From Parelaphostrongylus tenuis (Eukaryota; Nematoda; Chromadorea; Rhabditida; Metastrongylidae), in NCBI GenBank assembly GCA_019055375.1, contig JAHQIW010003950.1, positions 62,001 to 126,000 on the forward strand: DNA of 64,000 bases, given 5' to 3'. The notes under the pieces are model-generated. The model had not been told where the DNA came from and ran no database searches. It saw only the letters and a program-made list of their open reading frames with translations. The position numbers were made by a program, and so were the translations under genes. Below are positions 23,434 to 35,000 of the stretch, piece by piece (within the stretch, counting starts at the first letter, position 1; every line of letters starts with the position of its first letter).

Positions 23434-23990
23434 TTAGATTGGGAAAAAAGTTCTGAGAAAATGCTTGTGACTTTTCTGCTTGCTGGCCATTTGTTGTGTT
23501 TTTGAGCTCACTTGAGAGCTTGTCTTCTCTCGCGTTGAATGTTGTATATAGCATCTACCTATTTCAAGATGGAGTTAACAAGCGAGCAAATTAGTTCGTT
23601 GATGATGCACGAATGGCTGTTGGGTTCAAATGCAACGGTGACAAGTGAACGCATCAATCTTCAATACCGCATCAATCGAAACTTTCTTCACCTTCGTTAG
23701 ACTTTTTGAACCACTTGCACACCGTACGTTCGTCAAGTGTGCCTTCGCCCCGAGCCAAACTGATGCGTTCACTTGTCACCGTTTCATTTGAACCCAACAG
23801 CCATTCGTGCATCATCAGCAGCCTAGTTTGCTCGCTTGTTAACTCCATCTTGAAATAAGTATATAAATTATATACCAATCAACGCGGGAGAAGACGGGAT
23901 TTCGAATGAGCCTAAAAACACAAAAGTGGCCCACACCCAGATAAGTTATGAGCACTTTCTCAGAGCTTTTTCCACAACCTATTATTAAAA
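23434..23990. mobile_element. Mariner-derived snapback element (unit A)
   Basis: Two inverted arms each carry a mariner-like terminal sequence (GGGAAAAAAGTTCTGAGAAA on the left; its relative inverted near 23,960) and the start of a mariner transposase. The minus-strand arm reads MELTSEQTRLLMMHEWLL and then ERTVCKWFKK, the helix-turn-helix head of that family. The plus-strand arm repeats the MELTSEQ start and breaks off near 23,655. The catalytic part is absent from both arms, so the element cannot encode a working transposase. Unit B has the same structure at about 36,600-37,140. Confidence 0.6.
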
Positions 23991-24536
23991 TTTGCTCCAT
24001 AAGCTTTTGACAGTAAATCCCCAATGACCTTTTCAACATTAATTGGTGGGCACTAGAAATTGAGCATTTCTGCTCTTAAACATTGGACTTGATGAATGGT
24101 CTTACTCGGAAACACTTCTTTCATTCTTACATGAAGGCCTAAAATCGATGAAAATTATTAGATGGTGCAGTAATCAAATACTGTATACGTCTACAACTTT
24201 TCTCATATGTACTGTAAAAGCTATGCAAGAAAGTAAGCTGATGTTCATACATTTATGGTGACAAAAATCTTCAGGCGTACAATCTCAGCTATAGCGAACC
24301 GCTTGACTGGGACCTGATGAATGAATATAAAGGTCCACGTTATCAAAAAAATCTCGACTACGAGTACAAATAGCGCCTGTTTCAGTTGCTTTCGGTAATG
24401 TTTTCTACATTTTTTTTATAGTGCACTGGTGATAATTAACGGCAAACTCTAGCGTTTTCTGAGGAAAGCCTCGCGCTATTCCAATTAAATTGAAAAGCGA
24501 GGAAGGCGTTCATAAAAGTTTATGGGAATCGCGGGA

Positions 24537-24697
24537 GTCTGTGCATGTGAGTGTGTATGTGCGTATGTGTGCGAGTATGTATGTGTATGTATTCATGTGG
24601 TATTCATGTATATATGTGCAGGTATGCATTTGTATGTATATATATGTTCACATGCATATACATATATATAGATATGGATGTGCATATATCTATCTGC

Positions 24698-24742
<45 letters not shown>

Positions 24743-24855
24743 TCAATGCGCGTATGTGTCGGCCAATATGTGGTAGTCTATATGTGTGCCGAGGTGTTTG
24801 TATACATAAATATGTATATCTGTACATGCACATATACATATATATTTTTATATAG

Positions 24856-24893
<38 letters not shown>

Positions 24894-24895
24894 TC
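24537..24895 (+). repeat. (TG)n/(TA)n microsatellite, unit A
   Basis: Long impure TGTG/TATG stretch grading into pure TA runs of about 36-48 nt, downstream of the kinase stop codon. Open frames through it encode only Tyr/Ile/His/Val-rich repeats and are not genes. The matching array in unit B is longer and interrupted by an RTE fragment. Confidence 0.85.
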
Positions 24896-26464
24896 GTGTT
24901 TGTCTGGATTACTGCCCCACTTTGCTCTTTTGGGTAACGTCGTACGCTTTCCCATAGTAGACGATCATTACAAACGTCTTCTATGAAGCAGGTAACGCTG
25001 CATGAATCACAAATACGCTTTCGTCGGGATATAATTCCTTTGTTGAAGAATCGAAAGAGAAGTCTGATGTCTGTGTTTTTTCAGGATCATGCTCGACATC
25101 AACTTTAGCACATATTAAATACAAAGAACTGAATCTTCAACCATGTCTTAATTCTCTCGCCAATTGTTTATTGAAGCAGTCTCATCGAATTTCTGTCAAA
25201 AATCGCAATAAATATGATTGGTGTTGAAATGAGAGACAGGCAAATCGGATCAGTCCGTTGACATTTTGAATTTGGGATGTCTTAGTGATTTCTTTCATAA
25301 ATCTTCAATTATATCACGTCACTAGATTATTTTTCTCTCAAATAGCGTTTTTTTTTATTGTTGCACTACACTGCACGAGCAATGTAGGCATTCTTCTCAA
25401 ACGCTTAGATCGAAGCACCCAATCTAATCACATTTGATTGTCACGTTCCGTTAGTACTCCCTCGTCTTCCATTCCTCCCATAATACTATTCAAGGCGCTT
25501 TATTTCCCGTTTTTACAGTGTTCTTCTATTTATTTCGCTGTGTGGATTCCAGTACTTTTGTCATTCAATCGTTTTTTTTTTTCGTCTACTTCTGAATGCT
25601 GTAGAATACCGGTACAGCGCGTCTGCTTGCAATCTCAACGATATCCTGGCCGTGGCATTTCAATGAGCCGCTGTTGTTAGCTAACCGTTGTAGCGTTGGG
25701 GACGCCATATCATTCTATTCGCTTCAATCCTTGTTTTTGTGTAATGTTTTTTTACGTCGTGCGGACAGCGCCGTTGAGGGAGCGGGTGCTAGTCTTCGGA
25801 TAAAACTTCTATCATAACTGGAGGCCATACTCGCTTTAACCTTTTGAATAAGTTGACGCTTTGGAGAGTTGGCATGAGCTTTCGAATTACCCGATGGATA
25901 TGTTATGTACAGTGAATGAATGCGTGCGATCCGTCGCGCACGGTCAACTTTATTTCTTCCCACGTACAACATGGAATAAAGTCTGTTTTGTCAAGATTCT
26001 TTTCAAAACCGGTGTGATTGCAGTTGTTGCTTGTTTTACAGTTTCATTTAAAACATCATGATTAGACATAAGTTACTTCTACTCAAGAAAATGATAATCC
26101 TTTTAGTACTTTCTTGTCACTCAAAAGGTCTTTCCACTTTCGAGAACAAGCGCCTATCTGGTGTGTGACTCAAAACTGCTTATTGGAATTACATCTCCGT
26201 ACTTATGTTCCGCAAATGAGCTCTCGAATATGAATGACAACTGGTAAATAGCATCAAATACGAGTTAAATAAGTGATGCAGTTACATAAGAAAACCGTTT
26301 CGATTGGAATTTCTTCGAACACCACTATCGCTCCAGTATATTTAATTCGATGCGACTATAAAGGCCTACATTGCAAGGGTGTGGACTGTGGACGACTTAC
26401 TCAAATCACTGAGGCTTTAGTGAAGGCAAAGATGTTAAAGAATGGGAGCCGGGTAGAATGCTTA

Positions 26465-27589
26465 ACACGTCGGCAACGACGCTGATATCCTGCTCGTCGC
26501 GCAGCCGCGCCGCACCTCCATATACGCGGCTGCAGCAATGACGATGTGGTAGTTTTCTATTAAAATATGGATATTTATCGTTACCAAAGGAAATTTCGTT
26601 CACAGTAAATGATCAATTATGAAAGAAGAGACTTCCATGAAACTTCTTGTGGTAGGAGCAATAGCAATATTCCTCGTAAAGCTTCGAATATTGAGGAAAA
26701 AAGGAGATATGTGATACAAGATGATCTTTCGAACTGTTAGTGAGCGTCGTTCTGTTATCCTATATATAATCATTCATATTTTGGTCATATTCATCATTTA
26801 TCAATTACATCAACAACAACCCATCTTCATACAAAACCACAAATGATTTTTAAGTGAATGAAAAGAAAATGAATGAATGAACATAAAACTTCTTACGCGC
26901 CTAAGAACAATTGGCGACTCATGACTCTAAGAGCAATATTTCATGTATCGTACGTATTTCTTTCCAGAATATTTCTCTCAAGACAATTTCTTGTGCCTTC
27001 TTCAGTTCGCATTTCCGCGAATTACCTCAACAAGACCATGCAGGTAGTTTACAAAGTTCATCAACACATGAGAGACATGGGCCGCCCCTCCCTTTCGATG
27101 TCGGACTAGCTGCATGAGAAATATACATATTCCTTTTGTATATATGTGTGTCTGCCACAAGTTATGTAGTATATTGCTGTTGAAAATATATACATTCTAT
27201 GATACATATCCTATATGTATAGAATTCTTAGCAAACTATAGAAATGCCGATAGTCAGAAGTGTTGTACGGAAGTTTGCTAATAAATTTTCGAGTGAAGGT
27301 TATCAACAGCAATTACATCTGGAGCATCACCTGAGTAGATCAAGCACATCAGCTGGGTAGGTGAAACACAGTGTTTGTGAGGATGAAGCAATGAATCTCA
27401 ATCCATCGCATAGATTGTTAGTGTTTTGCAACATCCTTACCACCCTTTTTACATCGATACATTGTTTATTATATAAGTATCTAAAACGTTTTTGCTCTCA
27501 ATTTTTACGAGGATGTCATTCGTTATGTAGGTTGATTTGTCGCTTTAATTCAAATTAGCACTTTGTTCGCATTATCTCGGGAATTGAAC
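26465..27589. other. Spacer between duplication units, no gene seen
   Basis: Unique sequence between the end of unit A and the piggyBac relic. Short open frames (for example 26,873-27,117 in two overlapping frames) have no motif I recognise. TATATA-rich stretches occur near 27,120-27,230. Confidence 0.4.
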
Positions 27590-28550
27590 TTTTAGTGATG
27601 TTGAATCTGAAGTGGAAGAACTGCGAACCGACGAGGAAAGCTTGCTCAGAGGTAGCGCCGAGGAGGATCTATATTAAGATATTGACGACAGCGGGGAAGA
27701 GGACTTGGTCTCCGCAAATATTACTGGTGAACACAGCGACTCAGATGGTGAAGAGTAAAATCACTGTCCAATGCAAGAACAGCCACTGGCTATACTGTTT
27801 ATAAATGACGTTTGGGAATTGGTCATGGAACGTAGTCTCGCTCACGAGGGAACCTTTTAATCGGGGTCACGGTGGTGTTCAGAATTTGGCATTGCTCGGG
27901 TGTGAGACTCCAGTAGAATTTTATGAACTGTTCATAAATGACGTTTGGGAGTTGATTATTGAGCAGACCAATATATATAGTCATCAAAAGAAAAAGGGAA
28001 GGATGGAAAGGCACAACGATTGGAGAAATGCAGATATTCTTGGGCTTATGCCTCAAAATGACCATTACACAATTGCCAAGGCTCTACGTTTACTGGAGCA
28101 ATAGCCCGCATGTTTTGGGAGTCTCCATAGCGTGGCATATTTTGTCGAGGGATCGCTTCTTCGAAATCATGAGCCACTTGCATATGAGAAACAATATGGG
28201 TCACGATGTGAATGACAAGTTGTACAAAATAAGATTGATGCTCGAACTTGTCAATAAGAGTTGTAAGAACCCATTCAAACCATGGGGCGACGTGTGTATC
28301 GATGAGTCGATGGTGCTATTCAGACGACGATTCAAATTATTCAAATTGAGCCAGTATGCACCTTGCAAGAGGAACAGTTATGAATAATTTAAACTTAGTG
28401 GTGAAGGTGGGTACACCTACAAAACGATAGTGTACATAGATGCTGACACAAACGCGACACCGAACGAGCCACTTGCAGATTTTGTGGTAAAGGATCTAGT
28501 CAAAGATCTTCTGAATGAAGGAAGGCATCTCTTTGTTATATCAGAACATT
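27590..28550 (+). pseudogene. piggyBac-type transposase relic
   Basis: A plus-strand reading with stops and frame changes shows the acidic N-terminus (VEELRTDEESLL, then DIDDSGEEDLV, then HSDSDGEE). It is followed by the DDE_Tnp_1_7 domain: SRDRFFEIMSHLHMRNN, DKLYKIRLMLELVNKS and VCIDESMVLFRRRFK, which holds the second Asp of the catalytic set, then GGYTYKTIVYIDAD. The longest open piece is 27,959-28,387. The sequence stops shortly after that domain, so the C-terminal third and Cys-rich tail are missing. An ATAAATGACGTTTGGGA phrase occurs twice, about 140 bp apart, showing a small internal duplication. It sits between the two duplication units, about 230 bp before unit B. Confidence 0.75.
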
Positions 28551-29011
28551 GAATTCATCATTATATGTGATCATAATACTTTTAGGGTCATCTCCAGAAT
28601 CTGCATTGCGCAGAGCGATTCAAAAGCAGTGCTTGCTTTTTTGTTATCATAATAAGTTGAATTTCTGCTTGTAGGAGCTGCTGATCACTTATCTGTGTAT
28701 GCTACGTTTGGGCGGACCTAACTTATTTCTCTTAAGGTTCGCAAATTCTGCAATGATTGAAAATTGAAATTGCAAAGGCCAAGCATGATGCTCTAGATGA
28801 ACACACCGTATTAAGGTGATTTCCACTTTGAATTCAGAGTATCCCTGTGAAAATAATATTACAGATAAACATAGAACACTTATGAGATAAAGAGTAATCA
28901 TGCTAGTTGTTGTTTTCTTGTTATTCAAAGATAGATCGGAATCATTTCAAGTAGTAGTTATTTCAAAGGTGTATACCATTGTCGATTTGAATCTGGTTGG
29001 CTGTGGCGGTG

Positions 29012-32000
29012 ATGAAAGGCGAAGATCCACTGGCCGATATGCCCAAGGAACGCGAGGACATCATCCAAAGCAAGAAAGCCACATACGAAGTGAGGTATAC
29101 CAGAAATTAAGCTATCAGAAGACGTTATCTAGTTGATTGTTGACAACTATTAGAAGATGAGCAATTACCTCGTCATAAATGGTAAGTTTTCATGTAGCAA
29201 GAGTTGTAAATCCACAAAAAATCCTGTTGGCCCTCTCTGAATAATACTTTCGTATTGTGCACATCGACCGATCTGCGGATAGTTGATTGACGATTATGGA
29301 GTGAACGGATTATAGGGTAAGCTATAGTTGACCTTGAACGTTGGTCTAAGTGTATTCAGCAGAGAAGGTGTCCCTGAAAATCACAGTAATGATAAACGAA
29401 GACATTGAATAGTAAAATCTGCCACTACATCCGCTGTGTATACGGGGTATATCAGAGAAGTTTGAAGAAATCCGCAATATTAGAACGAATCCAATGGTAG
29501 TTATAGTTTTGCTAAAGATAGACCTACTCAAGTGCTATGAGGATTGTTAATGGCCGTTATCGTTGGTGGTGTTATCACTATCCTTATCATTAGTGCGATT
29601 ATTTTTAGATTCTGGAAATAATTGGAAAAGGTGCATTCGGTGCTGTTTTCGAGTACGTGCGCTTAGAAGATGGTAAAGAATTAGCAATGAAATGTGAATC
29701 ATGCAGAGTAAAAAAGCAGGTATAAACTTATATTTGAAAATATACAACCTACGGTTTGAAGAACTTTTGAAAAAACGTAAAACTGTGTTGTGATGCGGTC
29801 CCATTACGACTTACCATCTCACTACGGATCAATACATATTAAATAAAGGGGATATGAATAGGATTACAGTGAAGTGTACCGTAAAGTGTGTGGTTGGAAT
29901 AGAACCTACATGTCGATTCAAACGTTTTACAAATATGTAACCAGCTTCTAGTAGACAACAATGAATTCGTTAATTTTTTTTTGAATTTGGATGGTTTCAT
30001 TTTTGTGTGAGAACCCTCGATGCCGTAAGCTTATCACAAAGTGACACAGCTTATCACTTATCACCTATTCAAGGGTCATGCTAATTTGTTATAGAAAAAA
30101 AATACATATTTATATTCTAGAAGTTTTCAGATAATACGACATGAAGCTCGAGTACTAGAAGGCATGCGGAAAATCAATTCAGTTCATTTCATTAGTTACG
30201 AAGATCGTGGAAAGATCAGTGGACGATTTTTGTTTGTTATACTTAGACTGGTGAGCAGGTTATACTCGTTTCTGTTCATACGTATTCTGCGACTCAACTA
30301 CCTATTAGGATCACAATTTTTCGAAAATCAGCAAAATAACGCCATATTCAGCAAGAACTGAACAGCAACGAGATTGCGTTTTATCCGAAGCGAAAATCGT
30401 CAACACTTCAACTCCTGGACACTAGTTTTGATTCATAGTCATTCTTGATAAGTTCAGGTCATAACCAACGTCTCCACTCAATCCTCTGCTTATATTAGAC
30501 CCTTTATACCCATATTTCTCATTTTAGCAGAGAACTATGCACTAATTAACATTGTTCACTTGTTTCCAGTTGTCAGAAATGAACGCCTTTGATCTGGACA
30601 TCGTAGTTTGGCATCCACGAACGACCCACAGAACCACTTGTATATATAGTATGTATGTCCTATGTGAAAGGGGGTTGAGAATTGCCAAGAAAGATTGGCT
30701 AAGCCGAAAGGCACTGTACAATAGACGAAACTGGCAAGGCCGAATCACGTGTATTGCACTGATAAATGCCCGTTATAGACCAAATTCATGGCTCAAAAAC
30801 AATTATCAGGCTTATTGAAATTTAAGCGTGATCTTGAGAAAAGACTCGAAAGGAACGGTAAAATGTAGTGGTATCTAGGTTTACAAAGTGTGAAATTGAT
30901 AATCGTTCAGGTCGGGAAAAATTTATGGGATTTGCGTATGGAAAATCCTGATCGACGATTTTCAATGGCTACTGGAATCCGAGCCGCGGAACAAACATTA
31001 TCCGGCATCAGAGATTTGCATATAGTACGTATCTGAGAAGATTTCAAAAAACTAATGACGTCTGAAATCATAACAGTGTAACAGTTGCAACAATAATCTC
31101 GACAATTCATGATACTGTTAGCACCATGTCTGTCGAAATGGCCCAAGAACTATTCGTGTAGAGGTGGAAAGAGGAGTTATGAAGATTGGTAGCACTATTA
31201 GTTGTAGATTATGAGGAACCGATTAACTGAGTCGTTAGCTGGGTCGTTTCTGTCATTCTACTTAGAAGTGTTTCCATGTGAAGAGTTATAAACTGGGTGC
31301 TGTTTAGGTGGATAGGGCTAGACATTTGAAATGATCCCTGAGTTAGATTTTCGCTAATTATGGGAAATATCAGGAAAATTTCACGTTATTGATGTGTATT
31401 TGTAGTCCCTTAAGAACAACGTGTCTTCAATTTGGCTTGGAGTTCTGATAATCATTCATGAGCATACTGTTTCGGCAATCCTATCGCTATACTTTATTTC
31501 TTCTGGAAAAGCCTCTTTTACTATGCTTTAGCGAGAAAAAATACTTGTTCCACAGTGGAAGCATTTTTGCTAGACAGATATTATATCTGCGTTCATAGTG
31601 GGCTATTTGATAGACCGAATTTCAGCAATTTCAATAGTATACTTGGCTTATGGAAAGGACTTTCTAGTGCGATATAGCTGCTAGAAGAAAATTGGGTTTT
31701 GCACTCAGCACACATTTCTTTCCGGCTGGTGTGTGAGGCCGCGTATCGTTCGCGTAGCCTATTCATCAGTAAAAAGGTTCCTTGTGACGCGCAGCTTTTG
31801 TCTCCGTTTTGAAAGAACTCTAATTAATTCATACGACTTTGATACCCATACATTTCCTTTGCACGTCCATGAGCTTTTTATATTAAAAACTTGAGTTGCT
31901 TAGGCATAGGCTCAGTAAAGGGTTTCCCTGGCAATGCAGAATGGAAATAGAAAGAATAAGCCTACGAAACGGTAAAAAGAATTTTCTTATAATTAATATA

Positions 32001-35000
32001 CAAAAAAATTAGGAATCTATACAGAATGAAGAAGAAATTCTCGAATAAATAACAAAAATTCGTGCCAGGATGCGACACGTGTGAAACATGATATGTTTAT
32101 CCTGTTACAGCGTTTCAAAGAGGCCTTTCTTCAAGTAAAGTGTAGCATAAGAATTGTCAAGATCTGAGCTGTCGAGTGAGTACTGAAACTCAAAAAGACA
32201 GGAAACGTGTAGTTCTTAAGATACTGGAAATGCGCAAATAACGGAGAAGAGAAAACTGAAGTTGCCGAAACGTCAAAAATGTTCCAAGAAAATATACGAA
32301 GCTTGCACAACTTTCAAAAAAAAGGGCAACTTTCAACTTATGGGCAGCATATCGACAACCAAGAAAAGGTGAGAGCTCAGTGAGCTCGGTTTAATGCCGA
32401 ACCTGTGAGCAATGCGTCGTGTAGTATCTCGTAACAAATTGAGCAACTGCACTTTCCGCACCATCACTGAAGAAGATGTAGATGACAATTGTATCTTAGG
32501 GTATTGAAAATCTTGTTTTGTATTTCGTACCGTAAATTCATTTCTGTGTTACAGTGCGGATTTTTACATCGAGACATTAAGCCACCGAATTTTGCAATAG
32601 GAAGAGAAGAAGATGGTACTAGTCATACTATTTATATTCTTGATTTTGGGCTCTGTCGAAGATATCGGTATGTCTTTTATAACACATCAATTTTTGTTTT
32701 TCATTCATCGGTCTTTCGAACGTCGGCAAACACCTTCCTATCGAACAACTGCTGTGAAAGCGCTTGAGTTATTTATTTGTGAACTATATGCCACTACCAA
32801 TTATCTAATAGTACTTTCAGAACAGATGAAAAGGACTTGAGATATATGAGAGAGAAAGCAGCATTTCGTGGCACTACAAGATACGCCAGCATTGGAGCTC
32901 TCGACATGGTGTTGTTTAGATGAAGTTTACCGATTTCTGTTAAAATCGGGCTACTGAAAAACTTTGATTCATAACGCCCATCAATTTACTGCATCTTTAT
33001 TGGTCCTGTTATGAAAATCGACCTCACTTTTCTTTCCATAAATTAGATTGAAGCATAAGGTGCGCAACTGAACCGACCAGGTATCACCTTTTGTATGGCA
33101 TAGGTTATATGACGATGACGAATACAATGAATATGGAAGAAAAAGACTTCGTACATTAAGACCAAGTCAATTTTTATTTGTTTGAGAAAGACCAATGCCG
33201 AAAGGATGACGTTGAGGCCTGGTGGTATATGGTGTTGGAGTGGATGATCGGACAACTTCCGTGGAAACACTGTCGAGTACGTTGCACGAGAAGCTCCTAC
33301 GAAAATCATGTTTGTCACTGTCAGCCTCTTTTCGTGGCTTTTTTAAGTGTTCCATTATGATATGTGAACAGATATAGTCGACAACAGTTTAGTTTTTTTC
33401 AGAAAAGATGACCGATCTAGTAGATATTCATATCAGTAACATTATGTAGTGTGGAACGTTCCTGTGTTGGGCGTTAATTAATTCCTATGTTAAAAAGAAT
33501 AAAGCTCTCGGCATAGATCAATGCCCGAGAGATGCGCCATGCATTCGTCTTCACTTTTTAGTTTCGTTTGAGGTTATTGAATACATACCTGACCCTTACT
33601 ATGACTCGATGTGTCCTAGCGCTGAACCGAGTCATTCCTGCTTATCTTCCAAGACAAGTTTGAGACCTGTCTGGTACCATTTTACCGACTCCGTAGGGAC
33701 TTGGTGAGCCATGAAAGCTAGATCGCACAATTGACCTCATGTTCGACGCAGAGCACCTCTAACCACTGCGCCACATACGCCCTTATCCCTATGGCATGAG
33801 AATAATTATACAAAACCCCTACTTTTGTCTTTTTGACTTTTTACGGCGATTTAGACGTTGGACCTTAGAAATTCATCGCCGAATTAGTTCGATGTCCTCC
33901 TCCTTGGATTAACCTACACATGTTTCAACAATACTTCATGAATTGCGAATCTCGGGAAAATATTTTTGAGTGTAAAAATTTTCCGCCATCGGTAGCCAAA
34001 TCTCAAGCTTTTAGGGTAATGAACGAGCGGAAGTGAAAATGTATAAGCAGCAACTGCGTATCGAGTCAAATCTAAAAATGGTGAATGTAACTTTACTGAT
34101 TATAGTTTTTATTAGTGACTGATTAAATGAATAGCGCGTTGACGACGGAGTTTTGCCTCTAAAATATACGCATTGCTATGGAGTGCCACTGTGGTGCACA
34201 ATGTCTTCTCGTGAGGTGCTTGTAATCAATTAGCAGTTTGACTCATACAAATGCTCTCACAGAATTTATCTTTTTTTGATTTTTTTCTTTAAGCCAAACA
34301 CGAGGTGTTACAATAATCTTAATTTGACAGCTGACTTTCGGCGGTGCGCCTCCTTCAGGGCCTGGAAAGGTCAAATTGTCTGCAATCCAATCACTCAAAC
34401 CCTCCATTACTCCTTCAGAAAAAAATCACCATACCTAGATTTCAATCGCATCAAGCACAAAATCGACTCTCAACATACTCACCGCTCTTTATATGTGTTC
34501 CACTGCATGATCCAAGTGGTAATCACCGGTAGGAGATCACATACGCTCGTAATGCACCCTACTCATCAAAACAACACTATTATATGCTGACTCAAATCAC
34601 GAGTGATAATGAGGCATTCCTCCCTATGGTTTATAGTTGGATTGGTGGTGTGAATTCAAAGTGCTTCCAGAATTTTTTGCGCTAATGTTCGTTCGAACGA
34701 AAACTCGAATGAAAGGGAAGTACCGTTCATCCACCCGTTCTTTTCAAATGAGATTAGTACAGGTATCAAACGTTGTTTGAAAAGAGCAGATTTGGAGCAA
34801 TCGGTGGTTATTATTGAAATACCACCGAATACTCTAACACGCCAATTAGTTCGCAACTTTTATATGACCGTCTCTGTATTATGAAAGATTGTAAAATATG
34901 TCCTAACGGCAAAGACGGTGATTGCATGAGCGTAGGTACAGTCTACCTAATCTCTTGCAAAGTGTGTAGCGATGAATATTTTGGTGAAACGGGTAGGCGC

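Larger units (their letters stand above)
16571..24373 (+). pseudogene. TTBK-like kinase, copy A, frameshifted in exon 7
   Basis: Exons: 16571-16648, 17167-17277, 18095-18214, 18844-18957, 20496-20608, 20761-20848, 21127-21215, 22186-22251, 22913-23032, 24275-24373. The frame encodes a CK1-superfamily kinase of the nematode TTBK-like type. Visible motifs are the glycine loop GKGSFGAV, the Lys in ELAMKCES, the alpha-C stretch RHEARVLE, the catalytic loop HRDIKPPNF, DFG, and the CK1-type RGTTRYASIGAL. Exon 7 is 89 nt, against 90 nt in copies B and C. One base is missing just after the EAWW codons, so the frame reads WWLWFWSG and stops. Exons 8-10 remain open and in phase after the break. Either this is a recent pseudogene, giving a protein truncated before the C-lobe helices, or the assembly has a base error. 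The exon 1 start codon matches copy B exactly. Confidence 0.8.
16324..26464 (+). repeat. Tandem duplication unit A
   Basis: First copy of a large direct duplication. It is collinear with 28,779-40,107 from the shared CCAAGCAT(T/G)ATGCTCTAG start to the shared GGTAG(A/G)ATGCTTA end. Outside these points I see no similarity. Exons are nearly identical between the copies, while introns carry many substitutions and several unit-specific insertions. The unit contains one complete TTBK-like kinase locus with flanking DNA. Confidence 0.85.

Noticed and set aside
24490..24937. Long open frames rich in Tyr, Ile, His and Val
   Set aside because: They run through TG/TA microsatellite and have no unique sequence. 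The same applies at 37,700-38,680.
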